In this document: one piece after another, positions 58,621 through 64,000 of the stretch
How positions within the stretch are numbered: position 1 is the stretch's first letter
How the letters are laid out: each line of letters starts with the position of its first letter
From: Lantana camara
Lineage: Eukaryota > Streptophyta > Magnoliopsida > Lamiales > Verbenaceae
Reading direction: 5' to 3'
Assembly: GCA_037501455.1 (NCBI GenBank)
Contig: CM074858.1
Location: 41,351,001 to 41,415,000 of the forward strand
DNA length: 64,000 nt
The notes under the pieces: generated by a model
Database searches by the model: none
Told to the model about the DNA's origin: nothing
Seen by the model: the letters and a program-made list of their open reading frames with translations, nothing else
Translations under genes and position numbers: made by a program

Positions 58621-60570
58621 TGTTAGAGTAGTGCCCTAGAAGAGCCAAATAGTTTTGGTCTCTTTTTGTAAACTACTCTTATTAGCAGCAATCTGTGACA
58701 AGAATGAAATAATAAATGTAACGCTTCATAGTCGTTTAATTCTACGTGGCCAATTTATCATATCTCATTCAAGTTTATTAATTGCATATTATAACTATTC
58801 GTGTATGGATGAAACCCCAAGGTCACATTAAACTACGGGACTTGACCTCACATAGGGATGGAGGTTATGAAACAAGTGTCTATGGAGTGACCTAAATCAG
58901 CTCCAAGTCGAAGAGTCTAATAAGTACGGGGATGTTGACTTAACTCGTTTGAGACTTGCTCATATGACGTGCCTTTAAGAGAGGTTACTTTGTTTCATAA
59001 GTATTGAATGTATAGACATTCACACGCGTATGGGGGTGCTTGTTAGGGAACAAGTTCACTGAGGATCCCGACGGGAACACCTCAATGGGGTAAGGCTTTT
59101 ATGCTTTAATGATGAGGTTGGTTCCCTAGTTATGGTAGTGTCTAAATGGTCCTTAGACTTGAGGCTCCATTGATGCTCTATGCGTGACAAGGGTAATGTT
59201 TGATAAGCGCCTAGATGTTCATGGGTTCGATGAATCTCATTATGGTTGTATGTTGGCGTTGTTCGAATCATGTATGAGGGCAAGTGAGATGCCAACATAG
59301 AATCTATCGCTCGTCTAAAAGAACGAGTGAATCACCCATGAATTTAATTGTAGTACATTCCACTTAAATCCTTGCTCAAGGTAGTGAGATCTAAATTAGG
59401 AAATGGGTTTCCTAGAGTGTTAGATCAAATGGAATTGCTATTAGAATTAATTCATAGCATTAGGACTAATAGGGTTCTATCATTCCCATGCCCTAGGTCC
59501 TAATCAGGGATTAGGCGATAGAAGGATCTTATCTCACGGTATCCATGAGACTGAAAGGTTCGCAGCACAATCTTCACCTATTGGATGGGTGGTCATGAGC
59601 TTGTCACTAGACATCGATCATGATTTGTAGGTACTGATTAATTAAAAGGAGTTTTAATTAAACAGTGATTAATTGAAATGGTTCAATTGAATCAATAAGA
59701 TAAATTGCTATCTGAAATACCACGTTAAGAATGTGGGCCTATTACTATTCATTGGTGAACCTAAGGGGTCACACAATGACTCGAATTGAACAAGAAGATT
59801 ATCTAAAGATCAATAGAGATTGATTGATAAATTAAAAGAGTTTAATTTATAAGAGAGTAATTAATTAATAATTGTATTAATTTATTTATGCTTAATTTTT
59901 AAGCTATTGAGAATAGATGTTAAAGAGTTAACATTAATTTAAATAAGTGTATTTAAATTAATTAGACTTGATATTCAATTAGGAGTAATTAATTTTTAAG
60001 TCCACAAATTTAATTCGATATTGGACTTGTGATTTAGTTAATGTAATTAAATTAAGCCCATAATTAAAATGAATATTGGGTTTTTAATTTAATTAAGTAG
60101 TAATTAAATATAAGCCCAAAACTGGCCTATAGGGTTTTTGACGCTAAGTATTTAAGCAAGATAAGGGAGAGAAATCAGACATCGTTGTTTTCTTCTTTTC
60201 TGCTTTCTCTCCAAATCTCTCTTCTCTCTCATCTCTCAATACTGTATTGAGAACACTATTAGATAATCAATATCTAATTAGTGTTATAGTGTGCTAATTG
60301 AATAGTTGTTCAATTACGGGTCGTGGACTACCTTAGAGGAATTCCGCGTGAGAATCTTGGAAGAAGATCGGATAAAAGAGAAGCTGGTAGGTTTTGGAAA
60401 ACCTTCTTGTCATCGTCATCAATTGGAAGCGAAAGAGGTATTTGATTCTTCTTTTTTTTAAATCGTAAATCTTCAATCAAAGGAGATCTTGTTTGGAATT
60501 CCGATAAAATCTTTTTTTTTATAATCCCTAAAATTTTAATTTCCGCTGCGTTAGGGTTGACGAATTCCGA
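58621..60570 (+). mobile_element. 5' LTR of the plus-strand copia element, ~1950 bp
   Basis: Starts TGTTAGAGTAGTGCCC at 58621, like TGTTAGGAATAGTGCC of the other family. The end is placed at about 60570 from the PBS position; the last bases read TTCCGATAG, so the exact end is uncertain by 2-3 bp and the terminal CA seems lost. A TATTTAAG near 60146 may be the TATA box. No G-box cluster. No gene. Confidence 0.8.
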
Positions 60571-60573
60571 TAG

Positions 60574-60586
60574 TGGTATCAGAGCG
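60574..60586 (+). other. Primer-binding site of the plus-strand copia element
   Basis: TGGTATCAGAGCG, complementary to the 3' end of initiator tRNA-Met. Confidence 0.85.
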
Positions 60587-60846
60587 ATACTTTGATTGAT
60601 TTACTTTTTTTAATTCCTTGTATTAATTTGATTAATATATTGATGCGTGTCATGCTTGTTTTAATTTGAGATTCGTTTTGACATGAGTTTTAAAATTTGA
60701 AGAAAAGTTCTTGTTTTAAAACTAATATGAAAATTATGTGATTTTATGAAAACTCTGAAAAATTTGTTTTTCTTGAATTCGTAAAATTATAATTTTTATT
60801 TACGTTATATTTTAAAATTGTTTTAAAATATAATTAAAAAAAAAAA

Positions 60847-61150
60847 TTTTTTTGGGACTCACGCACTGTACAGTCCCGTGCACAGTGTGTGCAACGATGA
60901 TGGCTGGTGCTTTAGGGTAGCAGCAGATCCGGGTCAGATTCGTATCAGAGGAAACAGGGCCCCGTATAGTGATTGGGTCAAGACCCTGCCCCACCGGCTG
61001 AGTTGGGGCGGTCCTCAAGCCCATTTGCGAGCCAACAGCAGCCTAGGCCCTCTTTAACCTTTTTCTGCAAAAATGCAAGGCCTGAGTTTCGAACCCAAGA
61101 CCTCATGTAGAAGGGTGGAGCACCCTTCCAACTGCGATACTCATCTTGGT
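60847..61150 (-). mobile_element. Possible tRNA-derived SINE, minus strand
   Basis: On the minus strand an A-box-like TATCGCAGTTGG (61139-61128) is followed 32 nt later by a B-box-like GGTTCGAAACT (61095-61085), near-matches to RNA polymerase III promoter consensus. The ~300-bp GC-richer body ends in GTGAGTCCC plus a 7-A run at 60853-60847. No clear flanking duplication was seen, and the tail is short, so this is tentative. Confidence 0.45.
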
Positions 61151-62186
61151 TGTTAATATTCAGTAGAATTTATTCTTGAGTGATAAACCTGCTACAGTTT
61201 TAAAATTGTTTTGAAACTAAACTTTTATAATTAATTTTGTAAAATCGTTTTACTTGAAAATTAATTATTTTTGCCCAAATTCGAATTTTTAAAATAGAAG
61301 CATGATTTATTAAATAGAGATCTAATGGGAATTAAATTGGATTAGAGCATTCAATTTAATTAAATTGAAGGATTAATTTAATTAGTGGAATTAAAAGATA
61401 ATCCTTTGTCAATAAATAATTTTAGAAATTATTTGAAGACTTTAAATCGCATAATGATTATTTACTTGGTAAATTTATTTTATGCAATGCATTGGATGTA
61501 TGTTTGGATCAATCATGGGCTTTATTTGCGCTATGTATGGTTTTATTTTATTTATGCATTTTGATATTGGTTTTAAACGAGAGTCTGCGAGCCTCTTATT
61601 CAATTGTTGTAAGAATTGTTTTCATTTTCTCCCCCTTAAAATGTAATCTCCCTTTATTTTGTAAAGAGAGTAGTTTTAGGGTGAGATCTCTTATTAGATT
61701 AGGGGATGGAGATGCAAGACGGAGCAAGCAACGGAATAAGAAGTCCATCAAGGCCCCAAAAGTGTTTGGGTGCAATTATTTTGATGTAATAGAATAGGAT
61801 TCTATTCGAGTGCTCTCTTTGTGTGTTTAATTTCGTTTAACGTATGAATAGAACCATGGTCCATAAAAATGGCTATTATGGACCATACATAGGAAGCCCA
61901 TGATTGTCCAAATTATAGGAGCATGCTAGGCTTTTATTATCTTGTTGTGTATGTTATCTTTATGTGCATAAATGTGTTCATGCATTAAATAAGATAATAA
62001 TTACAATTGATGAGTCTTGGTGGAATTTTTGAAATTCTTAAACCCCGAACCGTCTTAGATAGTCTCAGACAATATAAATATTAAATCCAAATGGAAATTG
62101 AAGGATAAAATTCAATTTTATAAATTTCCAAGCATTCCATCAATAGAATTATTTGTTTTAGAATTAATCAAATCATTAGGTATTGG

Positions 62187-62491
62187 CCATGAGGTGTGGG
62201 ATACGAGATGACAAGATTAATTGAACTAAAATAATTATTTGCATAAAAGATGCAATTTTTCAAAGTCAAAATTATGGTATTGGCCACGAGGCGTGGGATA
62301 TTCATAATGGTGATGGAGAAATCTTAGGGATTGATGGGTCGGATTTAAATACTGACTAGTGTAGATGTCGCACGAGTCATGGGTCTACATGAAACATAAT
62401 GCAAAATAATATTAAGAGTTGTATAGAGATACAATTGAGGATAAGATCGTCTACCTTTAGGCTTAAAGTCGGATATCTCACGAGTCGTGGG
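62187..62491 (+). repeat. Four phased CCACGAGTCGTGGG-like motifs in copia leader
   Basis: CCATGAGGTGTGGG (62187), CCACGAGGCGTGGG (62284), GCACGAGTCATGGG (62370) and CACGAGTCGTGGG (62479). Steps of 97, 86 and 109 bp mirror those in the minus-strand copia leader, and the last copy ends 207 bp before the gag ATG. Confidence 0.75.
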
Positions 62492-62697
62492 TTCGATGAT
62501 AAGTGCTTGGGGGTCTTAATACCCACTATTTGAGAAATATGGTTTTTCTGAAATTCTAAGGGGGTCAAAGGAGTTTGGTTAAAATAGTGGGAGACAACAT
62601 TTGATAAAAGTCCATATCATTTGTAATTGTTATTATTTCATATTAGTCACTAATACTTCGTTTTCTGCTTATATGTAGATTTTCTGCTAAAATCGTG

Positions 62698-63504
62698 ATG
62701 TCTAAAAATCCAATTAGTGCTATCCTTGAGGCCAATAAATTGATTGGCTCAAATTATGCTGATTGACTTCGCAATCTCAAGATTGTCTTGGATTCTGAAA
62801 GGAGGACCTATGTATTGACACAGTCTCCTCCCGATGTCATACCTGATGACATGGCAGCCGATGAGAGGGAAACAGCTCTCCAGTGGCAAGAAGATGATCT
62901 ACATGCGAGATGTCTAATGTTTGCCACTATGTCTCCCGAGTTGCAGAGGCAGCATGCTGAGATGCGCCACTCGGCTGAGATCCATCTTCACTTGGAACAG
63001 ATTTACAAGCCGATCAATAGGATTGATCGATTCGCAGCATGTAATGAGTTATTCTCACTTGAGATGGCTGAGGGATCGAGTGTTCATGAAAACTGTATTA
63101 AGGCTTTAGGCCTTATTGAAAAGCTTGCAAGTCTCGAGGTGATCATGGATAATGAGCTTTACGTAGATTTGATCTTAACCTCTCTGCCACCTTCATTCAA
63201 ACAGTTCATAATAAACTTCAATATGAATGGAGCTAAGGTCTCAGTTGAGGAACTGATGAACATGCTCGTAACTGCCGAGCGAACTATGAAGAAGGATATG
63301 GCTGTTTGCTTAGTGGGTTCATCTTCATCCCAAACTAAGGCTACAAAGCCAAAGAAGGGTAAAGGAAAGGGTTTCCAAAAGAAGAAGAAGACTCTTAAGC
63401 CCACTGGTGGGGTTAAGAAAGCAAACACTAAGAAAAAGACCAATCAAGCTGAGGATCAGTGCTTCCATTGCAAGAAACAAGGGCATTGGAAAAGGAACTG
63501 TTAG
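62698..63504 (+). pseudogene. Copia gag relic with CCHC zinc knuckle
   Basis: Copia-type gag, which forms the particle and binds RNA. The ATG at 62698 is chosen because it aligns with the gag start of the minus-strand copia element. The conserved NYADWLRNLKIVL-type block is broken by TGA at 62764-62766, where the sister gag codes Trp (TGG). The frame is then open to TAG at 63502. It carries LHLEQIYKP, a helical gag core, a lysine-rich stretch (about 63340-63445), and the zinc knuckle CFHCKKQGHWKRNC at 63460-63501. Length is normal for copia gag (~268 codons). Only two stops interrupt it, so it decayed less than the minus-strand copy. Confidence 0.85.
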
Positions 63505-64000
63505 GAGTACTTAGCTACCCTTACAAAAGGTATAAATCTCATCGAAATTAACCTTTCATTCATTTCTAATAATTATGTATTAGACGCTGGATGCGCTTCT
63601 CACATCTGTAATACGTTACAGGGGATGAGCAACGTCCTTGAGGTTGATGAAAGAGAACATGTTCTTCGAGTGGGCAATGGAGCAAGAGTTGCAGCAAAGG
63701 CCATAGGACATGTTAGCTTAATGCTAGGAGATGGTTTTATTTTAGTATTGAACAATGTTATATTTGTTCCTGAGTTAGTTAAAAATATTATTTCCATTCC
63801 TGTACTAGACTTGGAAGGTTTTTCCTTCTCTATTTCTAATGCTATGTTTTACATTTTGAAGAATGGTTCTTCACATGCATTAGGGTCTTTACAAAATGGT
63901 TTGTATTTAACTAATACTAATTTAAATCTCCTAAATGTCGAAAGAGAAAACAAACGAAAATCAAATGACCAAATTTCAGTAAAGATTTGGCATGCTAGAC
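63505..64000 (+). pseudogene. Copia protease and GAG-pre-integrase, cut by window end
   Basis: Continues the gag frame after the TAG. The protease active site reads VLDAGCASHIC (about 63577-63609) where DTG is standard; the catalytic Asp is kept but the next residue is Ala. Then KNIISIPVLD near 63790 and the start of the GAG-pre-integrase domain (IWHAR) at the window end. Integrase, RT and RNase H would follow beyond 64000. Confidence 0.8.

Larger units (their letters stand above)
60587..62697 (+). other. Leader of the plus-strand copia element
   Basis: 2.1 kb, mostly AT-rich and without a convincing ORF. Holds a possible SINE (60847-61150) and the phased palindromes (62187-62491). Nothing recognised at 61155-62180. 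Confidence 0.7.
58621..64000 (+). mobile_element. Plus-strand Ty1/copia element, 3' part off window
   Basis: 5' LTR 58621-60570, PBS 60574-60586, leader to 62697, gag from 62698, protease and pre-integrase to the window end. It interrupts the gypsy integrase at 58620, so it is younger. Gag and leader are homologous to the minus-strand copia element, but the LTRs are clearly different, so it is a related but separate family. Confidence 0.85.

Noticed and set aside
61084..61139. A functional tRNA gene
   Set aside because: Box motifs are imperfect and no cloverleaf with an acceptor stem can be drawn; a SINE head is the better reading.

Overview
This window is plant (dicot-like) nuclear DNA made almost wholly of nested transposable elements. 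I found no host gene, no rRNA or tRNA gene and no CRISPR. The evidence for a plant is a set of Ty1/copia and Ty3/gypsy LTR retrotransposons with initiator-tRNA-Met primer sites, a Mutator-like element with 9-bp target duplications, and long LTRs opening with TGTAACATCC. Every protein-coding remnant is gag or pol and every one is broken by stops or frameshifts.

Layout. (1) 1-5610: the 3' part of a plus-strand gypsy-type LTR (2084-5610). It carries a Mutator-like element (2797-4034) and abuts the 3' end of a plus-strand copia LTR (1-2083). (2) 5611-14958: a minus-strand gypsy-type element with two 3.1-3.5 kb LTRs and only a decayed gag between them. (3) 14959-15684 and 48735-54385: two pieces of one minus-strand copia element, split inside its integrase. 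(4) 15690-48734: the main object, a 33-kb plus-strand tandem array of six ~3.8-kb LTRs alternating with five 1.26-kb internal regions that have no gag or pol. The array is bounded by one 5-bp target duplication (GAAGG), and its first LTR holds a 3.9-kb minus-strand solo LTR (15732-19649, TSD CGTTT). (5) 54412-58620: a 5'-deleted plus-strand gypsy element with zinc knuckles, protease, RT, RNase H and part of integrase. (6) 58621-64000: a plus-strand copia element inserted in that gypsy integrase and running off the window.

How the array works and grew. Each repeat has the parts of a non-autonomous LTR retrotransposon: LTR, primer-binding site, internal region, hairpin plus polypurine tract, LTR. 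It would need gag and pol from elsewhere. Repeats alternate 5054/5067/5054/5066 bp, so the larger period is ~10.12 kb. Diagnostic bases show that the third internal region is a hybrid (5' half like the fifth, 3' half like the first), as expected from one unequal crossover. Each internal region holds about twelve 30-36 nt units that can each fold into a small hairpin, several with paired base changes that keep the stem. The two copia leaders share a second structured signal: four copies of a palindromic CCCACGACTCGTGG-like motif at nearly the same spacings and the same distance (207 bp) from the gag start.

All percentages and structures here were judged by eye. Clade names are tentative.
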